Shown here one piece after another: positions 1 to 7,372 of a stretch of DNA of 11,908 nucleotides. A program made the position numbers and the translations under genes. This DNA comes from Candidatus Avelusimicrobium alvi (GTDB lineage Bacteria > Elusimicrobiota > Elusimicrobia > Elusimicrobiales > Elusimicrobiaceae), in NCBI GenBank assembly GCA_002329395.1, contig DCTQ01000102.1, positions 4,591 through 16,498 of the forward strand, in the 5' to 3' direction. The first letter of the stretch is position 1, and each line of letters starts with the position of its first letter. Below the pieces are notes generated by a model that saw nothing but the letters and a program-made list of their open reading frames with translations, made no database searches and was not told the DNA's origin.

Positions 1-158
1 GAGAAAACGCCCCGGCGCTGAACGAAGACGAAGACCCCGTCGCGCGTATGCAGGCAGAAGTAACCGTGCCCGACAACGAGCTCGCTTCCCTGCAGACCGA
101 ACGGGAAGAATCCGCCGCCGGACCGCAGCAAGAAGCCGTACCCCAGGAGGAAAAATAA
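1..158 (+). CDS. 3' end of an unidentified protein with an acidic, Glu/Gln-rich tail (partial)
   Basis: The frame whose first whole codon is at position 3 is open from the left edge to a TAA at 156-158, giving 51 residues. The visible part is hydrophilic and acidic (many Glu, Asp, Gln, Ala and Pro), with no hydrophobic stretch, and reads like a disordered C-terminal tail. An in-frame ATG at 48 exists, but the frame stays open upstream of it, so a fragment of a longer gene is more likely. The Shine-Dalgarno of the next gene lies inside its last codons and only one base separates its stop from the glgA ATG, so the two are probably translationally coupled. The family cannot be told from this tail. 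Confidence 0.7.
   Translation, partial: ENAPALNEDEDPVARMQAEVTVPDNELASLQTEREESAAGPQQEAVPQEEK
145..150 (+). promoter_or_regulatory. Ribosome binding site of glgA inside the upstream gene
   Basis: A perfect AGGAGG lies 9 nt before the glgA ATG and within the final codons of the preceding frame. It fixes the glgA start at 160 and supports translational coupling. Confidence 0.85.
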
Positions 159-159
159 T

Positions 160-1608
160 ATGAATATCGTTTTGGCCGCCAGCGAGGCGTTTCCCTTTTG
201 CAAAACCGGCGGACTCGCCGACGTGGTGGGCGCGCTGTGCCAGCAGTTCGCCACGCGCAAAGGCAATAAGGTGCTGCTGTTTCTGCCGCATTACCGCAAC
301 ATTGTGCGCGTGTCGTCTTTAAAAGTGGTGCCCGGCGTGTATTTAATTCCCGTCGGAGACCGGATTGAACAGGTTTCGCTTTCTTACATCAACTGGGGCA
401 ATGTGCTGGTGTTTTTTGTGGGCAGCCGCAAATACTTTGACCGTCCCGAACTTTACCGTACGAAAAACGGCGAATACCCGGATAACGACGAACGCTTTAT
501 CCTGTTTAACCGCGCCGTGCTGGAAGGCTGCAAATTTATCGGCTTTCGCCCGGACATCATCCACTGCCACGACTGGCAGACGGGGCTTATCCCGGCGTAT
601 TTAAAAACCGTCTATAAATTAGACGCTTTTTACACCCGCACCCGCAGCCTTTACACCATCCATAATATCGCTTACCAGGGGCATTATCCGTATTCTTCCT
701 TTAAAAAAGCGGGTTTCCACCCGGTGGATTACACGCCGGACAAATTTGAATACTACGGCGGCATCAGCTTTTTAAAAAGCGGCATCGTATTTGCCGACAA
801 CATCAACACCGTCAGCCCCAACTACGCCCGCGAAGTGCAGACCGACCCCGCCATGGGCTTTGGCCTGGAAGGCCTGCTGCGTTACCGCAGCAAGAACTTC
901 TGCGGCATCGTCAACGGGATTGATACCGAAGTGTGGGACCCGGAAATTGATCCGGTGCTGCCCATCGGCTACGACGTGAGCGAATCGGTAAAAGGCAAGC
1001 TGGCGGCCAAGCTGGCGCTCCAGCAGCAGTGTAAACTGTCGCAGGAGCCGGATAAGCCGCTTATCGGCATTGTATCGCGCCTGGATTACCAAAAAGGACT
1101 GGATATTGTCGTCAATTTAATTGAACGCTTAAAAGGACGAGTGCAGTTTGTGGTGCTGGGCATGGGCGACCCGATGCTGGAAAAAGCCTACCAAAGCCTG
1201 GCGCGCAACAATCCTACCTGCGTCAGCTATAACGGCCGGCTGGACGAAGATTTGGCGCACCGCATTTACGCGGGTTCGGATATGTTTTTAATGCCGTCCC
1301 GGTTTGAGCCGTGCGGGCTGTCGCAGCTGATTGCCATGAAATACGGTTCGCTGCCGATTGTTTCCAAGGTGGGCGGCCTCGTGGATACGGTACGGGGCTA
1401 CCGCGAAGGAAACGAAGAAACCGCCACGGGCTTTTTCATTGACACGTTTAACGAAAACGGCATTTACGCCACGATTGAAAAAGCGCTTTGCGTATTTAAC
1501 GACCGCCAGGTGTGGACGCGCCTGGTCAAAAACGCCATGCGCCAGGATTTATCGTGGGATAAATCGGCCCAGGCTTATTTGGAACTGTACAGAAACACTA
1601 TCGTTTAG
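160..1608 (+). CDS. glgA: Glycogen (starch) synthase, GT5 family
   Basis: This cytoplasmic enzyme transfers glucose from ADP-glucose to the non-reducing end of an alpha-1,4-glucan. The 482 residues match the usual bacterial GlgA length of about 475-490. The N-terminal GT5 signature K15-T-G-G-L-A-D-V is present. H135-C-H-D-W139 and the T-I-H-N motif near residue 168 belong to the first Rossmann lobe. S306-R-L-D-Y-Q-K312-G carries the Arg and Lys that contact the nucleotide-sugar phosphates. R381-F-E383-P-C-G-L-S-Q holds the conserved acidic residue of the C-terminal lobe. All motifs are intact, so the enzyme should be active and a glycogen store is implied. The start is set by the AGGAGG at 145-150. 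The gene lies 12 nt upstream of an alkaline phosphatase gene; no glgB, glgC or glgP is in the window. ADP-glucose as donor is inferred from the family, not read from the sequence. Confidence 0.96.
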   Translation: MNIVLAASEAFPFCKTGGLADVVGALCQQFATRKGNKVLLFLPHYRNIVRVSSLKVVPGVYLIPVGDRIEQVSLSYINWGNVLVFFVGSRKYFDRPELYRTKNGEYPDNDERFILFNRAVLEGCKFIGFRPDIIHCHDWQTGLIPAYLKTVYKLDAFYTRTRSLYTIHNIAYQGHYPYSSFKKAGFHPVDYTPDKFEYYGGISFLKSGIVFADNINTVSPNYAREVQTDPAMGFGLEGLLRYRSKNFCGIVNGIDTEVWDPEIDPVLPIGYDVSESVKGKLAAKLALQQQCKLSQEPDKPLIGIVSRLDYQKGLDIVVNLIERLKGRVQFVVLGMGDPMLEKAYQSLARNNPTCVSYNGRLDEDLAHRIYAGSDMFLMPSRFEPCGLSQLIAMKYGSLPIVSKVGGLVDTVRGYREGNEETATGFFIDTFNENGIYATIEKALCVFNDRQVWTRLVKNAMRQDLSWDKSAQAYLELYRNTIV

Positions 1609-1620
1609 GAGAACAGACAT

Positions 1621-2997
1621 ATGAATATCCGCCGTGCGGTTTTTACCCTGTTTGCAAGCATATTTTTAGCCGGTACCTTGTCGGCCGGGGACGTGAAGAA
1701 CGTCATCTGGGTCATTGGGGACGGTATGGGCCCGGAGGCTATGGGTTTCTTTATGCAGGGCGTGCGCTACGCCAATCTGGAGGAATACCCGGAAAAAGTC
1801 TCCAACCTGGAACGCCTGATGAACGGCGGCACCTGGGGACTGTTCTTCAATAATACGTACGACACCGTCGTTACCGATTCCGCCGCGTCGGCCACGCAAA
1901 TGGCTACGGGCAAATTTTCCCGCCCGGAATTTATCGGGATGGATTACAACAGCCAGGCGGCCGAAACCCTGCTGGAAGCCGCGCGCAAACAGGGCAAAGC
2001 CGTGGGCGTAATTACCGACACCTACGTAACGGACGCAACCCCCGCCGGATTTACCGCGCACGCGCAGAACCGCAACCAGAAAATGGAAATCGCGCGCCAG
2101 CTGATTGACTTCGGGCCGGAAGTGATTTTAGGCGGCGGCTTGCAGTATTTCAATACCGGCGAAAATAAAAAATTACTGCGCGACGCCAAGAAAAAAGGCT
2201 ACCGCGTGGCGTTAAATAAAAAGGATTTATCCAAAATCAAATCCGGCAAAGTGCTGGGCTTGTTTGCCGACCAGGCTATTCCGATGTCTTTGGAGCTGGA
2301 TATGTACCCGCAGATACCTACATTAACGGAGCAGACCCAAAAAGCCGTGGAACTGTTAAGCAAAAACGAAAACGGTTTTGTGCTGGTGGTGGAAGCCGGC
2401 AAGATTGACTGGGCCGGCCACGCCAACGACGCGGGCGCGTGGTTCCACGAAATGAAAACGCTGGATAATTTATTGGGTTATTTAAAGTCTTACGCGGACG
2501 CCAACGGCGACACGTTAATCTACCTCAACGCCGACCACGACACCGGCCTCGGCGCGTTTACCTACCGCCATTTGGGCAAGCAAAAAGCCATGGAAAAAAC
2601 CGCGCAGGGCGAAGTGCTCTACGGCGGAGACGTGGACTATGCTTCGTTTGAAACGTTCCGGCAGTTTGCCAAACAGAAACGCAGCTTGTACAATTTAGAA
2701 AAAGAACTGCAGAAAATGCCGGCGGAAAAACTGACGCCCGAATACCTGCAGGAACGCCTGACGGAAGCGATGGGCTTTGCGGTGGACATCAGCCGTTTTG
2801 AAAATCCGTCCGACGTAAGCGGCTTGTTTAAACAGTTAAACGAGTCCCGCGGGCTGGTGTGGGCTACGCCCTCGCACTCGTCGCTGCCTATTTTAAGCGT
2901 GGCATACGGCGAAGAAGCCGATGAATTTTCCGGCGTTTACCACAATACCGACATTTTGCCGCGCATGAAAAGCGCGCTGGGCTGGAACGCCGACTAA
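1621..2997 (+). CDS. phoA: Secreted alkaline phosphatase (E. coli PhoA-type metalloenzyme family)
   Basis: A phosphomonoesterase, probably periplasmic, releasing inorganic phosphate from organic esters. Residues 1-22 form a signal peptide: basic start, hydrophobic core, then an A-G-T-L-S-A cleavage region. The catalytic set can be matched to E. coli PhoA: G33-D34-G-M-G (Asp51), D86-S87-A-A-S with nucleophile S87 (Ser102), D138-A-T-P (Asp153), R151 (Arg166), E258 (Glu322), D263 and H267 in I-D-W-A-G-H (Asp327, His331), D305-H306 (Asp369, His370) and H419 (His412). Trp264 replaces Lys328 of E. coli, as in several other bacterial members. The 458 residues are a normal length. An AGGAG (1607-1611) overlapping the glgA stop codon sits 9 nt before the ATG. 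Only 11 nt separate it from the following ftsX-like gene. No Pho-box-like site was recognised, and the operon context suggests expression with its neighbours. Confidence 0.94.
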   Translation: MNIRRAVFTLFASIFLAGTLSAGDVKNVIWVIGDGMGPEAMGFFMQGVRYANLEEYPEKVSNLERLMNGGTWGLFFNNTYDTVVTDSAASATQMATGKFSRPEFIGMDYNSQAAETLLEAARKQGKAVGVITDTYVTDATPAGFTAHAQNRNQKMEIARQLIDFGPEVILGGGLQYFNTGENKKLLRDAKKKGYRVALNKKDLSKIKSGKVLGLFADQAIPMSLELDMYPQIPTLTEQTQKAVELLSKNENGFVLVVEAGKIDWAGHANDAGAWFHEMKTLDNLLGYLKSYADANGDTLIYLNADHDTGLGAFTYRHLGKQKAMEKTAQGEVLYGGDVDYASFETFRQFAKQKRSLYNLEKELQKMPAEKLTPEYLQERLTEAMGFAVDISRFENPSDVSGLFKQLNESRGLVWATPSHSSLPILSVAYGEEADEFSGVYHNTDILPRMKSALGWNAD

Positions 2998-3008
2998 CGG
3001 AGAGGTTT

Positions 3009-3797
3009 ATGGACGATTTTTTGGAAGAGAAAAAGCAGCCGGCCCAGGCGCCCAGGCACGTTTTCCGCCTGCACAGAAGGCTGTTTCTGTTGGTGTTTGC
3101 GGTGGCGGTGCTGCTGCAGAGCCTGGTGTTTGTGGATATGCGCCTGCAGGATTATTATAAGGAGCTGGACGGCAGTTTTAAACTGATTTTAACCGTCAGC
3201 GGCCGGGCGGACAACGCCGCGCTGGAGCAAATGGGCGAATCCTTAAACCAAAAGGCGGATATTACGGCCGTGCGTTTATTCTCTCCGCAGGACGCGCTGG
3301 AAGCCGTCAAACGCCAAAACCCGCAGCTGACCGAAGCGCTTTTGCTGATGGGCAAAAACAAAATGCCCGCGTATTTTGATTTAAAATTAAACTATAAAGC
3401 CATCAATAACATCCGCCCGTTTGTGGACAATCTGGCTACGGAATATCCGGCCCTTACGCCGCATTACAACGCCCAGCACGCCGCCCTGCTGTTCTACACC
3501 GGGCTGTGTTCCAAACTGCTTAATCTGGCGGTGATTTTTGCGCTTTTGTTATTCCTGGCGTTTATGTTTTTGGTGGAAGCGTATCCGGGCGGCCGGGGGC
3601 GCGCGCATTATGCGGGGGGCGCGGTGTCGGGCGTATTGGCGGGGCTGGCGTCGTGCGTATTTTTTGCGGTGCTGGTGTATCCCACGGGCTTTTTGGCCGA
3701 GGCCGCGGCGCAGTTTACCACGCCGGGGCGGCAGCTGTTGATGCTGGCGTTTTGCGGACTTTTCGGGTGGACCTTATCCAAATGGCAAAAATTTTAA
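3009..3797 (+). CDS. ftsX: FtsX-like cell-division membrane protein
   Basis: FtsX is the membrane half of the FtsEX complex, which passes ATPase activity in the cytoplasm to peptidoglycan hydrolase activators outside. The 262-residue protein has the FtsX layout: a basic cytoplasmic N-terminus (1-24), one membrane helix (about 25-43), an extracytoplasmic domain (about 44-160), then three more helices (about 171-190, 205-224 and 242-257). The assignment rests on this topology, the size, the F-S-P-Q-D-A-L type segment typical of the FtsX loop, and above all the overlapping envC-like gene downstream. A GGAGAGG (2999-3005) precedes the ATG. Unlike the common ftsE-ftsX-envC order, no ftsE ATPase is adjacent; an alkaline phosphatase gene takes that place. 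Sequence similarity to FtsX is weak by eye, so this could also be a diverged permease-like protein serving the same partner. Confidence 0.78.
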   Translation: MDDFLEEKKQPAQAPRHVFRLHRRLFLLVFAVAVLLQSLVFVDMRLQDYYKELDGSFKLILTVSGRADNAALEQMGESLNQKADITAVRLFSPQDALEAVKRQNPQLTEALLLMGKNKMPAYFDLKLNYKAINNIRPFVDNLATEYPALTPHYNAQHAALLFYTGLCSKLLNLAVIFALLLFLAFMFLVEAYPGGRGRAHYAGGAVSGVLAGLASCVFFAVLVYPTGFLAEAAAQFTTPGRQLLMLAFCGLFGWTLSKWQKF

Positions 3798-4951
3798 CCG
3801 TTTTTCTGGCTTTGATGGTTTGCGCTTCGCCGCTTTTTTGCGACGAAGCCGCCGACCGCAAACGTGAAATTGAAAAGCTGAAAAACGAAGCCGCGCAAAA
3901 AGAAAAAGAACTGAAAAAGTACCGCGAGCAGGAAAAGAAAATTTCCAAAGAAATTTCCGCGCTGGAGGACCAGAAGGTCCGCGCGCAGCGGCTGAAAAAC
4001 AAGGTGGAGTCCGACATTACCTACGTGGAGCAGAACCTGCTGTCCATTGAGGAAAAACGCGCCGCGCTGGAGCGCAGTATGCCTATGTGGCAGGGCGTGG
4101 TGGAAGAAGAACTGGAGCGTTATTACTTTACGCCTTCCTGCGCGTATTGCCCGGGCGGATACAGCCTGGAGCAGGATATTTTCGTCAACCGGATGGTTAC
4201 GCACAAGGCCGCGTTTGCCGCCGAACTTAAAAAAGAAAACCAAGAGGCCAAAGAGCGCATTCATTCCTTTGAAGAACGCAACCGCCGGCTGTTGGAGCAA
4301 AGCTCTAAAATCAAGGAAGAACAGGCGATTATTTCGCAGTCTTTTAACAAAAAACAAAAAGATTTGGACGTTACCAAACGCAAAGCCGACGCCGTGCGCA
4401 GGGAAATTAACGAACTGAACAAATCGGCGGCGGAGCTGAACAATTTGCTGGCTTCGTTTGAGCGCAAGCGCAAAGCGGCGGACGCGAAAAAAGCGGCCGC
4501 TTCCAAAACGCCGGCGAAAAAGACGGGCACCGGCCCCAAGATTGACGCGGCGCGCAAATCGCTGCCGTGGCCGGTGGAGGGGAAAGTCATCAGCAAATTC
4601 GGCAAAGAGTACCGCGCGGATCTCAATACCTGGATTTTCCGCGACGGCATTAAAATCGCCGCCAAATCCGGCGAGCCGGTGCGCAGCGCCGAAGCCGGCA
4701 GCGTGATTTACGCCGGGCCGTTCCGCTCGTACGGCAACGTGGTGATTGTGGACCACAACAAAGGCTTCTTTACGATTTACGGATTTATAAAAGAAATTAG
4801 CGTCAGCGTGGGCGATAAACTGCCCCAGCAGGGCGTGCTGGGCACGGCGGGGCGGGATACGCAGTCCTCCTCCGGCACGGGCCAGAGTGCGGTGTATTTT
4901 GAAATCCGCCAGGGCACCACGGCGGTGGACCCGCTGGAGTGGCTGAAATAA
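3782..4951 (+). CDS. envC: EnvC-like murein hydrolase activator with a degenerate LytM (M23) domain
   Basis: Predicted periplasmic activator of cell-splitting amidases, normally recruited by FtsX. The 389-residue protein has a signal peptide (about 1-20), long charged coiled-coil segments (about 22-115 and 140-265), an Ala/Lys-rich linker, and a C-terminal M23/LytM fold (about 275-389) ending in a Y-F-E-I-R and D-P-L-E-W-L pattern as in EnvC. Every metal and catalytic position looks replaced: the H-x-G-I-D motif reads R287-D-G-I-K291, the Y-G-H motif reads Y-G-F335, and the H-x-H motif reads A370-V-Y372. This is the known state of activators that are not themselves enzymes. Start 3782 is preferred over in-frame starts further upstream because it gives a clean signal peptide. 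It overlaps the ftsX-like gene by 16 nt with only a weak GGGTGG upstream, so translation is probably coupled. A C120-A-Y-C123 motif sits between the coiled coils. Confidence 0.88.
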   Translation: MAKILTVFLALMVCASPLFCDEAADRKREIEKLKNEAAQKEKELKKYREQEKKISKEISALEDQKVRAQRLKNKVESDITYVEQNLLSIEEKRAALERSMPMWQGVVEEELERYYFTPSCAYCPGGYSLEQDIFVNRMVTHKAAFAAELKKENQEAKERIHSFEERNRRLLEQSSKIKEEQAIISQSFNKKQKDLDVTKRKADAVRREINELNKSAAELNNLLASFERKRKAADAKKAAASKTPAKKTGTGPKIDAARKSLPWPVEGKVISKFGKEYRADLNTWIFRDGIKIAAKSGEPVRSAEAGSVIYAGPFRSYGNVVIVDHNKGFFTIYGFIKEISVSVGDKLPQQGVLGTAGRDTQSSSGTGQSAVYFEIRQGTTAVDPLEWLK

Positions 4952-4969
4952 CGATTTAAGAGGGATACT

Positions 4970-6337
4970 ATGAAATCAAAAAAATTGAGCCGTTACGCCG
5001 TTTTAGCGGCGGTGTTGTTTTTTGTGGGGACGCTGTTTCCGTACGCTTACGCGGCGGCGGACAACAGCCTTAAACAGCTGCGCACGTTTGTGGACGTGCT
5101 GGAGTTTGTAAAAGAAAACTATGTGGAAACGACCGACACCGACAAACTGATTTCCGGCGCCATCAAAGGCGTGGTAAACGAACTGGACGATTTTTCCCAA
5201 TACCTGGATCCGAAAGATTATAAAGATTTAAAAAACGACACCCGGGGCGACTTCGGCGGCCTGGGGATGCGCTTGCAGATGGTGGACGGCTTTGTAACCG
5301 TCATGACGCCCATGCCGGGCACGCCGGCGTTTAAGGCGGGCGTGATGCCGGGCGACCGCATTCTGTTTGTGGACGATAAAGACCTGGCCGGTATGCGCCT
5401 GGACGACGCGGTGGAGCTTATGCGCGGGCCGGTGGGCAGCAAAGTCAAAATCACCATCAGCCGCAAAGGCGAAAAGGACGCTTATAAAAACCTGCCGGAC
5501 TTCCATTTTAAACGCGAACGGATTGTGCCCGAAGTGGTGTACCACCGGATGCTGCCGAATAAGGTGGGCTACCTTTATATGGTGGATTTTTCCGGCCACA
5601 GCACCGAAGAAGTCAAAAAGGCGCTGGCGGACCTGCGCAAACAGGGGATGCAGTCCCTGGTGCTGGATTTGCGTTTTAACCCCGGCGGCCTGTTAACCGG
5701 GGCGGTGGACATTTCCAAACTGTTTTTGGGGCCGGATGAAATGATTGTCTACACCCAGGGCAGAAAGCCGGAGTATTACCAGGAATTTAAAACTTCCGCC
5801 AAGCCCGAATACCCGGACGTGCCGATGGCCGTGCTGGTGAACCAGGGTTCGGCGAGCGCGAGCGAAATCGTCTCCGGCGCTTTGCAGGACAACAAACGCG
5901 CGTTTGTGGTCGGCCAGCGCACTTTCGGCAAAGCCAGCGTGCAGCAGGTGCTGCCGCTTTCCGGCGGCGCGGGCCTGCGCCTGACGATTGCCAAATACTA
6001 CACGCCTTCGGGCCGCCTGATTCAGCGCGACTACCGCGACAAATCCAAAGCCGACGAGGGCGGCATCCTGCCGGATGTGGAAATAATCGTTCCCGCCGAC
6101 GAGGAAGCCAAAGTATTTATGCAGTACAACAACATCGTGCATACGCCGGGCCAAAAAGCCCCCGTCGTGGAATTTAAAGAGAAAGACCCGGTGCTGGATA
6201 AAGCCGTGGAAATCCTGACCGGCAAAATTACGCTGGAAGACGCCAAGGCCCAATCCCAAAAAGAAGCCGCGGCGCGCAAAGCCGCCAAAGACGGCAAAAA
6301 CAACAAAGCCGCCGCCCAAACAGAGGCGGAAAACTAA
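4970..6337 (+). CDS. ctpA: C-terminal processing protease, S41 family, with PDZ domain
   Basis: A secreted or membrane-anchored serine protease that trims envelope proteins from their C-termini and often controls peptidoglycan hydrolases. It has an N-terminal signal or anchor segment (about 9-29), a helical N-terminal region, a PDZ domain (about 90-170, containing G-L-G-M-R-L and P-G-D-R-I-L) and the S41 catalytic core. The serine/lysine pair is S296 (in G-S-A-S296-A-S-E) and K321 (in T-F-G-K321-A-S-V-Q), 25 residues apart as in plant D1P and Bacillus CtpB, with Q325 four residues on as the third member. The last 35 or so residues are rich in Ala, Lys and Gln and look disordered. An AGAGGG (4959-4964) sits 5 nt before the ATG. 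Being 18 nt after the envC-like gene suggests it may process or degrade proteins of the same division machinery; the substrate is not known. Confidence 0.94.
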   Translation: MKSKKLSRYAVLAAVLFFVGTLFPYAYAAADNSLKQLRTFVDVLEFVKENYVETTDTDKLISGAIKGVVNELDDFSQYLDPKDYKDLKNDTRGDFGGLGMRLQMVDGFVTVMTPMPGTPAFKAGVMPGDRILFVDDKDLAGMRLDDAVELMRGPVGSKVKITISRKGEKDAYKNLPDFHFKRERIVPEVVYHRMLPNKVGYLYMVDFSGHSTEEVKKALADLRKQGMQSLVLDLRFNPGGLLTGAVDISKLFLGPDEMIVYTQGRKPEYYQEFKTSAKPEYPDVPMAVLVNQGSASASEIVSGALQDNKRAFVVGQRTFGKASVQQVLPLSGGAGLRLTIAKYYTPSGRLIQRDYRDKSKADEGGILPDVEIIVPADEEAKVFMQYNNIVHTPGQKAPVVEFKEKDPVLDKAVEILTGKITLEDAKAQSQKEAAARKAAKDGKNNKAAAQTEAEN

Positions 6338-6340
6338 TTT

Positions 6341-7360
6341 ATGAAGAAAGATTTTACCATTTTGGGCATTGAATCTACGTGCGACGAAACCTCCGCCGCC
6401 CTGTTAAAAGGCGGCCGGGAAATCGTTACGAACGTGATTTATTCCCAAATTGACGAACATAAAAAATACCACGGCGTCGTGCCCGAACTGGCCAGCCGCG
6501 CGCACGCGGCCAAAATCGCCACCGTGGTAAACGAAGCGCTGGGAAATCACCCCGTGGACTGTATTGCTTTTGCCAGCGGCCCCGGCCTGCCCGGCGGGCT
6601 GATGGTGGGGCGCGTGGCGGCGGAGACCCTTGCAAATTTTAAAAAAGTGCCTATACTAGGAGTAAACCACCTGGAGGGGCACATCTTTGCCTGCGATTTT
6701 GAAGGCTCCGCGGTAAAGAACCGGCTGGAGTTCCCCCTGGTGGCTTTGGTCGTTTCGGGGGGGCATACCGAGCTGTGGTACGTCAAAGGCTACGGGGAGT
6801 ATAAAGTCCTCGGCAAGACGCGCGACGACGCCGCCGGCGAAGCGTTTGACAAGGTGGCCAAACTGCTGGGGCTGGCTTACCCGGGCGGGCCGCAGGTTTC
6901 CAGGCAGGCGCTTTCGGGCCGGCGGGACGCAATTCATTTTCCGCGTCCGCTGATGCCCGGCACGTGGGAATTTTCGTTCAGCGGCATTAAGACCGCGGTC
7001 AGCTATTATTTGCGCGACCATAAAGATTTCAGCATTCCCGACGTGTGCGCCAGTTTTGAAGAAGCCATGGTGGAAACCCTGGTTACCAAAACGCTCCTAG
7101 CCGCCAAAAAGTATAAGGTGCGCCATATTGCCGTGGGGGGCGGCGTGGCCGCCAATACGCTGCTGCGCGAACGGATGCAGAGCAAAGCCGCCGGTGCCGG
7201 CATAGAGGTGCATTTTGTGGAGCGTAAACTGTCCTCGGACAATGCCGCCATGATTGCGCTGGCCGCTTATAAAAAATTGGAGCACGCCGAGAAAACCGGC
7301 AAGCCGATTAAGAAAAATATAGACATTAATCCCAATATGAAAGTGCGCAGCTGGGATTAA
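6341..7360 (+). CDS. tsaD: tRNA N6-adenosine threonylcarbamoyltransferase TsaD
   Basis: The catalytic subunit for t6A37 modification of ANN-reading tRNAs: it moves the threonylcarbamoyl group from threonylcarbamoyl-AMP to the tRNA, with TsaB and TsaE, in the cytoplasm. The 339 residues are the normal length. The ASKHA-type start I-E-S-T-C-D-E-T-S-A is at residues 10-19. The metal-binding H110-L-E-G-H114 pair is intact, as is D300 in S-S-D300-N-A-A-M, the third metal ligand. E-L-A-S-R-A-H and V-V-S-G-G-H-T-E, both family signatures, are also seen. The ATG is 3 nt after the protease stop, with a purine-rich GAGGCGGA upstream inside the protease gene, so the two are co-translated. A promoter-like sequence lies within this gene at 6630-6657, in an AT-rich patch with unusual ATA and CTA codons. 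Confidence 0.97.
   Translation: MKKDFTILGIESTCDETSAALLKGGREIVTNVIYSQIDEHKKYHGVVPELASRAHAAKIATVVNEALGNHPVDCIAFASGPGLPGGLMVGRVAAETLANFKKVPILGVNHLEGHIFACDFEGSAVKNRLEFPLVALVVSGGHTELWYVKGYGEYKVLGKTRDDAAGEAFDKVAKLLGLAYPGGPQVSRQALSGRRDAIHFPRPLMPGTWEFSFSGIKTAVSYYLRDHKDFSIPDVCASFEEAMVETLVTKTLLAAKKYKVRHIAVGGGVAANTLLRERMQSKAAGAGIEVHFVERKLSSDNAAMIALAAYKKLEHAEKTGKPIKKNIDINPNMKVRSWD
6630..6657 (+). promoter_or_regulatory. Candidate sigma70-type promoter inside tsaD
   Basis: TTGCAA (6630-6635) and TATACT (6652-6657) are separated by 16 nt, each close to consensus, in an AT-rich patch of an otherwise GC-rich gene. A transcript from here would cover the end of tsaD and the solute-binding-like/cyclase pair. 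Read from sequence only. Confidence 0.35.
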
Positions 7361-7361
7361 C

Positions 7362-7367
7362 AAGGAG
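7362..7367 (+). promoter_or_regulatory. Ribosome binding site fixing the start of the solute-binding-like gene
   Basis: AAGGAG lies 5 nt before the ATG at 7373. The tsaD stop codon (7358-7360) is in the same frame just upstream, so no longer start is possible. This matters because it rules out a missed signal peptide. Confidence 0.85.
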
Positions 7368-7372
7368 TTTCA

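Noticed and set aside
3653..3781. Longer N-terminus for the envC-like protein starting at 3653
   Set aside because: It would add an Arg/Gly-rich stretch inside the ftsX-like coding region and bury the signal peptide. The ATG at 3782 gives a proper exported N-terminus.
3794..4756. Long open frame on the minus strand (320 codons) opposite the envC-like gene
   Set aside because: Its translation is a low-complexity run of Phe, Arg and Val typical of the reverse frame of a Lys/Glu-rich coiled-coil gene. The + strand gene has a signal peptide, recognisable domain and operon context.
5693..6319. Minus-strand open frame of 208 codons opposite the protease gene
   Set aside because: It lies entirely over conserved S41 catalytic-core coding sequence and has no recognisable domain or ribosome binding site.
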